Assembly (NCBI RefSeq): GCF_023631325.1
Contig: NZ_JALQDG010000042.1
Coordinates: forward strand, 248,001-312,000
DNA from: Caballeronia sp. INDeC2
Lineage (GTDB): Bacteria; Pseudomonadota; Gammaproteobacteria; Burkholderiales; Burkholderiaceae
DNA: 64,000 nt
Direction: 5' to 3'
Numbering within the stretch: position 1 is the first letter of the stretch; every line of letters starts with the position of its first letter. A model generated the notes under the pieces. That model was not told where the DNA came from and did no database searches. It worked only from the letters and a program-made list of their open reading frames with translations. The translations under genes and the position numbers were made by a program. Positions 34,134-41,847 of the stretch are shown here, in pieces.

Positions 34134-35299
34134 GATGTCTCCAGTGGCGTCTTCGCCAGCAGATGATTATGTTCGCCGAGCTTGGGCGTCACGCCCGTGT
34201 GCGCGGGCCGCACGCCGCCGAACGAGATCGGCACGCCGACGACCGTGGCCGCGCCGTCGTCGGTGGTGCGCAGCAGATCGAGCGCCTTGGTCTGCTCGTG
34301 CTTCACGACCTGATCGATGGTCTGGATCGGCCCGCACGGAATGCCGGCCTTGTCGAGCGCATCGAGCCAATACGCGGTGCCGTGCTTGCGGAACTCGGCA
34401 TGTAGCAGGTCGATCAGCTCGACGCGGTTGCTCACGCGCGCGCCGTTGGTGACGAAGCGCGCGTCGTCGGCGAGCGCGGGGATGCCGAGCACGCCGCACA
34501 GACGATGGAACAAGCGGTCGTTGCCCGCGGCGACCATGATGGTGCCGTCCGCGCATTCAAAGGCCTGATGCGGCACGATCGCGGCCGTCCCCGATCCCCA
34601 GCGCCCCGGCAACACGCCCGAGGCGAGATAGTCGGCGATCTGGATGCCCGCCCAGCTGATCGCCGTCTCGTACAGCGACACCGACACGACTTCGCCCGCG
34701 CCCGTCGCCTGACGTCTGAAGAGCGCGGCGAGCACGCCTATCGCGGCCCATAGCCCCGTGCCCATGTCGTTCACCGACACCGGAATGCGCGACAACGGCT
34801 CGCCCGGCTGGCCGAGGAAGCTCATCAGACCGGACAGCGCCTGCACGAGCGGATCGTAGCCGGGCTTGTCGCGCAGCGGTCCCGCCGTGCCGAACGCGCC
34901 GAGATTGCAGTACACGAGCGACGGCTTCATGCGCAGCATCTGTTCGCCGCCGAGGCCGTATTTCTCCGTGCCGCCCGCCTTCAGGTTCTGCAACACGACA
35001 TCGGCGCGGCGCGCGATCAGCTCGCGCAACGCCTGGGCTTCATCGGGATTCGACAGCGACATCGCGATGCTCTGCTTGCCGTGATTCACCGCATGAAAGA
35101 GCGCGGCCGCGCCATCGACGAAGGGCGGGCCCCAGTCGCGCGCGTAATCGCCGTGCTCCGCGCTTTCGATCTTGATGACCTCCGCGCCGAGCGAACCGAG
35201 GATCATGCCGGCGTATGGCGCGGCGAGACTGTGACCGATCTCGATCACGCACACACCCGCGAGCGGCAAAGGCTGGCTCATGGTTTCATGCGTGCTCAT
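34130..35299 (-). CDS. Class III CoA-transferase (CaiB/BaiF/Frc family)
   Basis: 389 residues. Family blocks are VIEIGHSLAAPYAGMILGSLGAEVIKIE, GDYARDWGPPF, QNLKAGGTEKYGLG, KPGYDPLVQALSGLM and VNDMGTGLWAA, the region that holds the catalytic Asp. These enzymes move CoA between carboxylic acids and activate dicarboxylates such as itaconate, succinate derivatives and carnitine. The start overlaps the HyuB stop by 4 nt (ATGA). A CoA-activation step directly after the HyuA/HyuB genes suggests that it activates their acid product. Confidence 0.88.
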   Translation of the reverse strand: MSTHETMSQPLPLAGVCVIEIGHSLAAPYAGMILGSLGAEVIKIESAEHGDYARDWGPPFVDGAAALFHAVNHGKQSIAMSLSNPDEAQALRELIARRADVVLQNLKAGGTEKYGLGGEQMLRMKPSLVYCNLGAFGTAGPLRDKPGYDPLVQALSGLMSFLGQPGEPLSRIPVSVNDMGTGLWAAIGVLAALFRRQATGAGEVVSVSLYETAISWAGIQIADYLASGVLPGRWGSGTAAIVPHQAFECADGTIMVAAGNDRLFHRLCGVLGIPALADDARFVTNGARVSNRVELIDLLHAEFRKHGTAYWLDALDKAGIPCGPIQTIDQVVKHEQTKALDLLRTTDDGAATVVGVPISFGGVRPAHTGVTPKLGEHNHLLAKTPLETS

Positions 35300-37041
35300 T
35301 GCGCCGCCACTTCGAACGGCGCGTCGGCCGCTTGCTCCGGCGCCGCATCGCGTTGCCCGTAGAGTCGCGCCGCCGCATCCGCGCTGATGTAGCCATCGGC
35401 GACATCGGCATCGATGCGCGATTGCTCGCGTTCGCGCGGATCGCCGTAGCCGCCGCTGCCCGCGGGCTGCACCGTCACGCGATCGCCGCGATACACGACC
35501 GTCTGCCCGCCCTTTGCCGCGACCTTGTGCTCGCTGCCGTCCGCGCGCTCGACGACGCACTGGAAGCGCGTGCCCGGCTGGCCGCCGAAGTGGCCTTCGG
35601 GCGCCGAACGTCCGCGTTCGCCGGAGACGGTGAACGTGGCTTCGTCATATTCGACGCGATACACGCGCCGCGACGTCAGCCCGCCGCGCCGCCGGCCCGC
35701 GCCGCCGCTGTCGGTGACGAGCGACCATTCCTCGACCATCAGCGGCGACGTCGCTTCGATCATCTCGACTGACTGGCTGCCCGCGTTGCCCACGTAGACG
35801 CGCACGCCGCTCACGCCGTCCTTGCCGGCGCGCGCGCCCATGCCGCCCGCGTGGACGTCGTGCATGGTGACGAATTCCTGGCCGGTGCGGGCGACGCGCG
35901 CCGCATCGGTATCGCGTCCGCTGAAAATGCCCGCGCACGACGCGCAGTTGCTTTGTCCGGTGATGCGCTCCGGCACCGCGGGTGCGAGCGCCTTGAGCAG
36001 CAGATCGATCACGCGCGGCGAGGTCTCCGTGTTGCCCGACACCACCGACGCCGGATAGCGGCAGTTCAGCACGCTGCCTTCGGGCGCGATGATCGTCACC
36101 GGCCGATAGCAGCCCTGGTTGATCGGGATGCCGGGATCGGTCAGCGCCTTCACGGTGAACCAGGTGCTGTTGCACGTCACCGATAGCGGACAGTTGATGC
36201 CGCCGCGTGCCTGCGGGCCGGTGCCGGTGTAATCGAAAGTGATCTGATCGCCCGTCTTGGTGATCTTCACCTTGAGCAGCGGACGCTCCTGCTTCCAGCC
36301 CGGCGCTTCGATCGGATCGAGATACTCTTCCGCTTCGTAGACGCCATCGGGAATGCGCGCGATCTCCGCGCGAATCAGCTTCTCCGAGTGATCGAGGCTC
36401 TGGCTCATCACGTCGCGCAGCGCGTCGGCGCCGTACTTCGCGACCAGTTCGCCGATGCGCCGGTCGCCCACGAAGGTGCCCGCGTATTGAGCCTGAATGT
36501 CGAGCAGCAGTTCGTGCGCGTTGCGGCTGTTTCGCGTGAGCAGGTTGAGCATGTCCTGCACCGGCTCGTCGTTGCGATAGAGAAACACCGGCGGAATGCG
36601 GATGCCTTCGGCGAACACGTCCCACGTCGTGACGGTATAGCTGCCCGGCGACTGACCGCCGATATCCGTCCAGTGGCCGCGCGTCATCACGAAGGCGACG
36701 ATCTTGCCGTCCGCGAACACGGGCCGCGTGAACTGCACGTCGGGCTGATGATTGCCGCCGCCCACGTAGGCGTCGTTGCTGACAATGACGTCTCCGGGAC
36801 GCAAATTGTCGCGGCCGACCGCTTCCACCGACACGCGCGTCGAGATGACGGCCGAGCCGAGCATCGTCGGAATGTCGTTGCCTTGCGCGACGAGTTGCAT
36901 GTCCGCGTCGAAAATGGCCGCCGACGAATCGCCGCTCGCGTGCATGAGCGGACTGCCGGCGGTGCGCATCATCGCGATCTTCATTTCACGCGCGACCGCG
37001 AAGAGACTGCTGCGAATGATTTCGTAAGTAACGATGTCCAT
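35296..37041 (-). CDS. hyuB: Hydantoinase B/oxoprolinase-family subunit
   Basis: 581 residues of the HyuB family, partner of HyuA. The start MDIVTYEIIRSSLFAVAREMK is the classic beginning of this subunit, and GDSSAAIFDADMQLVAQ, HWTDIGGQSPGS and SGRDTDAARVARTGQEF follow. HyuA/HyuB pairs are ATP-dependent ring-opening amidases (5-oxoproline, N-methylhydantoin, caprolactam) or ketone carboxylases (acetone, acetophenone). The gene begins 4 bp after HyuA ends, and its own stop overlaps the CoA-transferase start. Exact reaction unknown. Confidence 0.88.
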   Translation of the reverse strand: MDIVTYEIIRSSLFAVAREMKIAMMRTAGSPLMHASGDSSAAIFDADMQLVAQGNDIPTMLGSAVISTRVSVEAVGRDNLRPGDVIVSNDAYVGGGNHQPDVQFTRPVFADGKIVAFVMTRGHWTDIGGQSPGSYTVTTWDVFAEGIRIPPVFLYRNDEPVQDMLNLLTRNSRNAHELLLDIQAQYAGTFVGDRRIGELVAKYGADALRDVMSQSLDHSEKLIRAEIARIPDGVYEAEEYLDPIEAPGWKQERPLLKVKITKTGDQITFDYTGTGPQARGGINCPLSVTCNSTWFTVKALTDPGIPINQGCYRPVTIIAPEGSVLNCRYPASVVSGNTETSPRVIDLLLKALAPAVPERITGQSNCASCAGIFSGRDTDAARVARTGQEFVTMHDVHAGGMGARAGKDGVSGVRVYVGNAGSQSVEMIEATSPLMVEEWSLVTDSGGAGRRRGGLTSRRVYRVEYDEATFTVSGERGRSAPEGHFGGQPGTRFQCVVERADGSEHKVAAKGGQTVVYRGDRVTVQPAGSGGYGDPREREQSRIDADVADGYISADAAARLYGQRDAAPEQAADAPFEVAAQ

Positions 37042-37045
37042 GAAT

Positions 37046-39091
37046 TCAGGCTGCCAGTTCGATGACGAGGTTGAGATCGGGATCGACGCGCGCGACATGC
37101 GACGCCTTCAGCACGGCGCAACTGCTGTGTTCCTCGATGACCGCGGGCCCCTGGATGGTCGCGCCGACCGGGATCTGCGTGCGCGCGAACACCGGCAGCG
37201 TGCGCGCGCGGTCATCGAAATACACTTCGCGGGTGCGCACCGGCTTCGGCAGTTCGCCGCCGTCCGCGCTCGCGACACAGCCGCGCCAGCCGGTCGTCGC
37301 CACGATTTGCAGGCGCACGTTCGCGACCACCACAGGCTTGTCCTTGCTGATGAAGTTCCATTGCCGCAAGTGCGCGTCCTCGAAGGCTTGCGCGAGCGCC
37401 GCGCGGATGCCTTGCGCATCGCCCTGCACTTCCACGGTGATGACGTCGGGCTGGCCCGCGTAGCGGCAATCGGCGAGGCGCACGACCTTCACGTTCTGCG
37501 CCTGCACGCCGTGACGCCGCAACTCGTCCATGCCTTGCGCGGTCAGTTCTTCGAGCGCGGTGTGCAGGGCCGCGTCGTCGATCATCGCGAGATCGCTTTC
37601 GAGCGGACGCTGATAGTCGTATTGCTGATCCGCGACCGTCATGCCGAACGCGCTGAAGAGACCCGGCAGCGGCGGGATCACCACGCGCCGGATGCCCATT
37701 TCGTGCGCCAGATCGACCGCATGCACCGGTCCCGCGCCGCCGTAGCAGATGTACGAGAACTCGCGCGGATCGTAGCCGCGTTCGACCGTCATGATGCGGA
37801 TGGCCTGAGCCATCAGCGCGTTGGCCACCGAGCGCACGACTTGCGCGGCTTCGGGCACGGAGACGCCGAGCGGCCGGGCGATGACTTCGTCGACGACGCG
37901 CCATGCCGCCTGCGCATCGAGCTTGAATTCGCCGCCGAGAAAGCTGTCGGGATCGATATAGCCGAGCACCAGATTGCAGTCCGTGACGGTCGGGCGCGTG
38001 CCGCCGCGTCCGTAGCACGCGGGACCGGGATCGGCGCCCGCGCTCTCCGGTCCGATGCGCACGCCGCCGCCCGCGTCGATCCATACGATCGAGCCGCCGC
38101 CCGCGCCGACCGAATCGATGTCGATGCTGGGCGAACGCACCGTATAGGTATGCAGCAGACTCTTGTTGCGCAGCTCGGGGCGGAAGTCGCGGATCAGCGA
38201 GACGTCGAAGGTCGTGCCGCCCATGTCGCCGAGAATCGCGTTCTTCAGTTCGCTCTTCTCGCAGTTGCGGATCGCCGCCGAGACGCCGCCCGCCGGCCCC
38301 GATTCGAGCAACACGATGGGCTTGTCCGCTACCATCGCCGGACCAGCGAGACCGCCGTTCGACTGCATGAAGAGGAACTCGCCCGCGAAGCCGTGTTGCG
38401 CCAGCGCACTGATGAGCCGGCCGATATAGCGTCCGCAGACCGGGCCGAGCATCGCGTTGATGACCGTCGAGCTGGCGCGCTCGTATTCCATCGACTCGGG
38501 GTTCACTTCGTGCGATGCGCAGACGAAATGATCCGGCAACAGGCGGCGCAGGGTTTCGACGGCTTCGCGTTCGTGCTGCGGATTGACGTGCGCATGCAGA
38601 AAGCACACGGCGACGGCTTCGACATCCGACGCGCGAATCTGATCGGCGAGCGCTTCGAGCTGCGCGTGATCGAGCGGCGTTTCGACGCTGCCGTCATGGC
38701 GCAGACGCTCGTTCACTTCGAGCCGCCAGCGGCGCTCGACGAGCGGACGCGGATTGTCGAACAGCAGATCGTAGAGATCGGCGCGATCGTGGCGCGAGAC
38801 GCGCCTCAGTTCGAGGATGTCGCGAAAGCCGCGCGTGGTGACGAGCGCGGTCTTCGCGCCGGTGCCTTCGACGACCATGTTGGTCGCCATCGTCGTGCCG
38901 TGGCCGAGGAACGAAACGTCGGCGCTGTCGGTGCCCGACAGTTCGAGAATCTTGCGGAAGCCTTCGATGGTGCCGATGACGCGATCCTTCGGCGTTGTCG
39001 GCACCTTGGTCGACCAGATGCGCCCTGTCTCATCGTCCACCATCACGACATCGGTGAAGGTGCCGCCGACATCGAGTCCGATTCTTTTCAA
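37046..39091 (-). CDS. hyuA: Hydantoinase A/oxoprolinase-family subunit (TTG start)
   Basis: 681 residues of the HyuA family, an actin-like ATPase subunit. It opens with KRIGLDVGGTFTDVVMVDD and contains LGDMGGTTFDVSLI and VGAGGGSIVWIDAGG (phosphate-binding loops). The start decides on the ribosome-binding site: CAGGAGAGAGG lies 4 nt before a TTG at 39091, and the family N-terminus begins there; the GTG at 39136 would add a 15-residue tail and has no such site. It is the first gene of the operon hyuA-hyuB-CoA transferase-hydratase-MFS-lyase and is divergent from the LysR gene, with the duplicated element between them. Confidence 0.88.
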   Translation of the reverse strand: MKRIGLDVGGTFTDVVMVDDETGRIWSTKVPTTPKDRVIGTIEGFRKILELSGTDSADVSFLGHGTTMATNMVVEGTGAKTALVTTRGFRDILELRRVSRHDRADLYDLLFDNPRPLVERRWRLEVNERLRHDGSVETPLDHAQLEALADQIRASDVEAVAVCFLHAHVNPQHEREAVETLRRLLPDHFVCASHEVNPESMEYERASSTVINAMLGPVCGRYIGRLISALAQHGFAGEFLFMQSNGGLAGPAMVADKPIVLLESGPAGGVSAAIRNCEKSELKNAILGDMGGTTFDVSLIRDFRPELRNKSLLHTYTVRSPSIDIDSVGAGGGSIVWIDAGGGVRIGPESAGADPGPACYGRGGTRPTVTDCNLVLGYIDPDSFLGGEFKLDAQAAWRVVDEVIARPLGVSVPEAAQVVRSVANALMAQAIRIMTVERGYDPREFSYICYGGAGPVHAVDLAHEMGIRRVVIPPLPGLFSAFGMTVADQQYDYQRPLESDLAMIDDAALHTALEELTAQGMDELRRHGVQAQNVKVVRLADCRYAGQPDVITVEVQGDAQGIRAALAQAFEDAHLRQWNFISKDKPVVVANVRLQIVATTGWRGCVASADGGELPKPVRTREVYFDDRARTLPVFARTQIPVGATIQGPAVIEEHSSCAVLKASHVARVDPDLNLVIELAA

Positions 39092-39203
39092 TTTGCCTCT
39101 CTCCTGTGATGCGTGATTTCCGGTTCGCTTGCTCACGCCGCGTGTATTCCGGCATGATCGAGCCGCGCTGTCGAGCGCCGGGCTGCGACGAACATCGACG
39201 AAA

Positions 39204-39290
39204 CCAGTTTAAAGAGGCATCGGTGCGGCCAGATAATGAAACCTTCCGATCAGGTGAGACGTTGGAGTTATATCGGTGATAACCAGTATC
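39204..39290. promoter_or_regulatory. Duplicated operator element, copy 2 (hyuA/LysR promoter)
   Basis: Second copy of the element at 30026. Identical blocks: AGATAATGAAA (39231-39241), GATCAGGTGAGACG (39248-39261) and GTTATATCGGTGATAACCAG (39267-39286), with exactly the same gaps of 6 and 5 nt. The dyad GTTAT/ATAAC fits a LysR T-N11-A site. It lies between hyuA (start 39091) and the LysR gene and covers the proposed GTG of the latter, which suggests autoregulation or a start further downstream. Confidence 0.8.
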
Positions 39291-40223
39291 GATGCGATAT
39301 TGAGGCGGCTGCGCGGCAATCACGTCGCGCTCCTGATCGCGCTGGACGACCACGGGTCATTGCGCAAGGCGGCGCAGCAGGTGTCGCTCTCGCAGCCCGC
39401 GACGACCAAGTCCCTGCGCGAAATCGAGGCGATGTTCGGCGCGGAGCTGTTCGCGCGATCGCCGCGGGGCATCGTGCCGAACGAACTCGGACGCTGCGTC
39501 ATCCGTCATGCGCGGGCGGTGCGTTCCGAGATCGGTGCGCTGCGCGACGAACTGGCGGCCATCATGCGCGGCGGCGGCGGCATGCTCGCCATCGGCGCCG
39601 TGATGGGCTCCATGCCCGAATGGCTCGCGCCCATCCTGCGCTCTTTGCGCGAAGTGCAGCCGGACGTGTCCGTCGAGGTCTGGGAGGACAATAGCGCGCG
39701 CCTGTTATCGATGCTCGATCAGCGTCTGCTGGATCTTGTCATCGGGCGGCCGAGCATCAGCGTCCATCCGGAAGCTTACGATTTCATTCCTCTCGAAGTG
39801 GAGGAAGTGTGTCTGGTGGTCGACGGCGCCGATCCGCTGGCGAACGTCGAGCGTCTGTCGCTTGCCGAACTCGCCGATAACCCGTGGATCGTTCCGCAAG
39901 CCGCCCTGCCGATGCGCTCCCTGCTCGAACAACTCTTCGACGACGCCGAGGTTCCGTTCCCGCGTTACGCCATCGAGACGTCATCGACGTTCGCCACGTT
40001 GTCGTTGCTGCGCGCGAGCGCGGGCACCGTCGCGCTGATGCCGTTGAAGGTCGCGCAATACTTCCAGGTGCATGGAATGATGGCCGTGCTGCCGATTCGA
40101 ATCGAACGACGCGGGGCGCCGTACGGCATCGCAACGCGTCGCGGGGCCACGGCGACCGCGCCGGTGCAGCGGTTCATCGAGCTATGCAAGCAGAAGCGGG
40201 ACGAGCAGCTTCGGCTGCAATGA
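39276..40223 (+). CDS. LysR-family regulator of the hyuAB regulon
   Basis: 315 residues, HTH in the first 70 (HVALLIALDDHGSLRKAAQQ, SLSQPATTKSLREIEAMFG), then an effector domain. The HTH belongs to the GbpR/PcaQ-like subgroup, which keeps longer N-termini. The GTG at 39276 gives the frame shown, but it lies inside the conserved operator element; a TTG at 39300 would remove eight residues and is an alternative. Divergence from hyuA and the shared element point to control of hyuA and of the 29.9-30.2 kb promoter. Confidence 0.83.
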   Translation: MITSIDAILRRLRGNHVALLIALDDHGSLRKAAQQVSLSQPATTKSLREIEAMFGAELFARSPRGIVPNELGRCVIRHARAVRSEIGALRDELAAIMRGGGGMLAIGAVMGSMPEWLAPILRSLREVQPDVSVEVWEDNSARLLSMLDQRLLDLVIGRPSISVHPEAYDFIPLEVEEVCLVVDGADPLANVERLSLAELADNPWIVPQAALPMRSLLEQLFDDAEVPFPRYAIETSSTFATLSLLRASAGTVALMPLKVAQYFQVHGMMAVLPIRIERRGAPYGIATRRGATATAPVQRFIELCKQKRDEQLRLQ

Positions 40224-40284
40224 CGTTCAAGTCGACATAGCCACCGACGCGTTTCATGCTTCGCTGGCGTCCTCTCCTTCAAGA

Positions 40285-40303
40285 CCATGCCTTTGAGGCA
40301 TGG
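40285..40303 (+). promoter_or_regulatory. Composite palindromic operator, copy A
   Basis: The palindrome CCATGCCTTTGAGGCATGG is followed after 12 nt by the box AAAGTCTTT (40316-40324). The same arrangement, with the same 12-nt gap, occurs before two other transcription units (near 46.6 and 50.75 kb). The inner ATGCC-N5-GGCAT fits a LysR T-N11-A dyad. It lies 110 bp before the SDR start at 40414. An outer pair TGGCGTCC/GGACGCCA (40265-40272 and 40302-40309) surrounds it. Confidence 0.75.
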
Positions 40304-40413
40304 ACGCCAGCCTCGAAAGTCTTTCCCGTCCAGAGATCAAACCGCTAATCTGCGTGCATCAGCCGGAGCAATCCGGCTGCATTTCACACGAATCCATTCT
40401 CTCGGAGCTTCAA

Positions 40414-41160
40414 ATGAACAATTCCGTTGTCCTTATCACCGGGGCACTCACGGGCATCGGCCGTGCAACCGCGTTCGCATTCGCGCGCTCGGGCGCGCGT
40501 CTCGTCGTATCGGGCCGCCGCGCCGCACAGGGCGAGGCGCTCGAAGCCGAGCTGCGCGAAGCGGGCGCGCAAGCGTTCTTCGTGCAGGCCGACGTGCGCC
40601 GCGACGAAGACGTGCGTCGCCTCGTCGATGAAACCGTTGCCCGCTTCGGCCGGCTCGATATCGCGGTCAACAACGCGGGCACGGAAGGCCGTCCCGGACC
40701 GATAGTCGAGCAGACCGCCGAGAGCTACGCCGATACCTTCGACACCAACGTGCTCGGCACGTTGCTGAGTCTCAAGCACGAACTGCGCGTGATGACCGCG
40801 CAGCAGGCGGGCAGCATCGTCAACATCTCGTCGACCTACGGTCACGAAGGCGCGGCGTTCGCGTCGGTGTACGCGGGAAGCAAGCACGCCGTGGAAGGCA
40901 TCACGAAATCCGCCGCACTCGAAGTCGCGTCGGCGGGCGTTCGCGTCAATGCCGTCGCGCCCGGGCCGACCGACACCGGCATGCTGGACCGTTTCACGAG
41001 CACGCCGGAGAACAAGGCCGCGCTGGCCGCAACGGTGCCGCTCGCGCGCATCGGCAATCCCGAGGACATCGCCGCTGCCGTGCTCTATCTGGCGAACGAA
41101 GGTGCTGCGTTCGTGACGGGGCAGATTCTTACCGTCGACGGCGGCAAGACCGCGGGCTGA
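40414..41160 (+). CDS. SDR oxidoreductase, classical type
   Basis: 248 residues. Cofactor motif TGALTGIG, NNAG, catalytic Ser in NISSTYGHEG and YAGSKHA. The early GRRAAQ segment after strand 2 favours NADP(H). The start at 40414 has CGGAG upstream; longer frames start in the operator region. It is the first gene of a unit with a glutathione S-transferase under palindrome copy A. The product of the gene at 47591 is a clear paralogue along the whole length, also near a copy of the same operator. Substrate unknown; stress or xenobiotic carbonyl reduction is a guess. Confidence 0.85.
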   Translation: MNNSVVLITGALTGIGRATAFAFARSGARLVVSGRRAAQGEALEAELREAGAQAFFVQADVRRDEDVRRLVDETVARFGRLDIAVNNAGTEGRPGPIVEQTAESYADTFDTNVLGTLLSLKHELRVMTAQQAGSIVNISSTYGHEGAAFASVYAGSKHAVEGITKSAALEVASAGVRVNAVAPGPTDTGMLDRFTSTPENKAALAATVPLARIGNPEDIAAAVLYLANEGAAFVTGQILTVDGGKTAG

Positions 41161-41190
41161 ACTTACGACGACGTTTCTGGATAACCGACT

Positions 41191-41838
41191 ATGAACACCG
41201 ATCTCACTTTCTTCGAATCCAAGGCTTCCCCCAACTCTCGCAGGGTGCGCATCTTCCTCGCCGAGAAGGGCATCGAGTTTCCAACGAAAGCGGTGGACCT
41301 CGGCGCGAAAGAGCAATTTTCCGACGCCTACATCGCAATCAATCCGCGCCGGCAAATCCCCACGCTCGTGCTGCGCGACGGCACCGCGATCGGCGAAGTC
41401 CCGGCAATCTGGCGCTACATCGAAGAGGCCTATCCTGATACGCCCGCGTTGCTGGGCACGACGCCTGCGTCGAAGGCGCTCGTCACGATGTGGGAGCGGC
41501 GTGCCGAACTGGACGGATTCTCGGCGGTGATGGAAGGCGTCAGGAACGCCGTTGCGGGGCTGAAAGGCCGGGCGCTGTCCGGTCCGCATGGGTACGAGCA
41601 GATTCCGGAGATTGTCGAGCGCAGCAAGTTGCGCGTCGCGAACTTCTTCGCCGATTTCAATGACCGCCTCAAGACCGTGCCGTTCGTCGCGGGCGATGCG
41701 TTCTCGGTGGCGGACATCACGACGCTCGTGACGATCGACTTCGCGGCGGGCGGCATGAAGCTCGGCATTCCCGCGGGATTCCATGCGCTGCAGGCGTGGT
41801 ATGACAAGGTGTCGGCGCGTGCATCGTCGAAGGCGTGA
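41191..41838 (+). CDS. Glutathione S-transferase family protein
   Basis: 215 residues. The thioredoxin-like N-domain reads FFESKASPNSRRVRIFLAEKGIEF (Ser in SPNSRRV as the likely thiol-stabilising residue), then NPRRQIPTLVLRDG (cis-Pro) and EVPAIWRYIEEAYP. The alpha-helical C-domain ends with AGDAFSVADITTLV, the usual N-capping box. It is cytoplasmic and conjugates or reduces electrophiles with glutathione. The gene follows the SDR by 30 bp in the same unit, so it would be induced with it. Confidence 0.88.
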   Translation: MNTDLTFFESKASPNSRRVRIFLAEKGIEFPTKAVDLGAKEQFSDAYIAINPRRQIPTLVLRDGTAIGEVPAIWRYIEEAYPDTPALLGTTPASKALVTMWERRAELDGFSAVMEGVRNAVAGLKGRALSGPHGYEQIPEIVERSKLRVANFFADFNDRLKTVPFVAGDAFSVADITTLVTIDFAAGGMKLGIPAGFHALQAWYDKVSARASSKA

Positions 41839-41847
41839 TGAACGTCA

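Noticed and set aside
37034..39109. Plus-strand open frame of 691 codons opposite hyuA
   Set aside because: Mirror frame of a gene with unambiguous ATPase loops; no ribosome-binding site.
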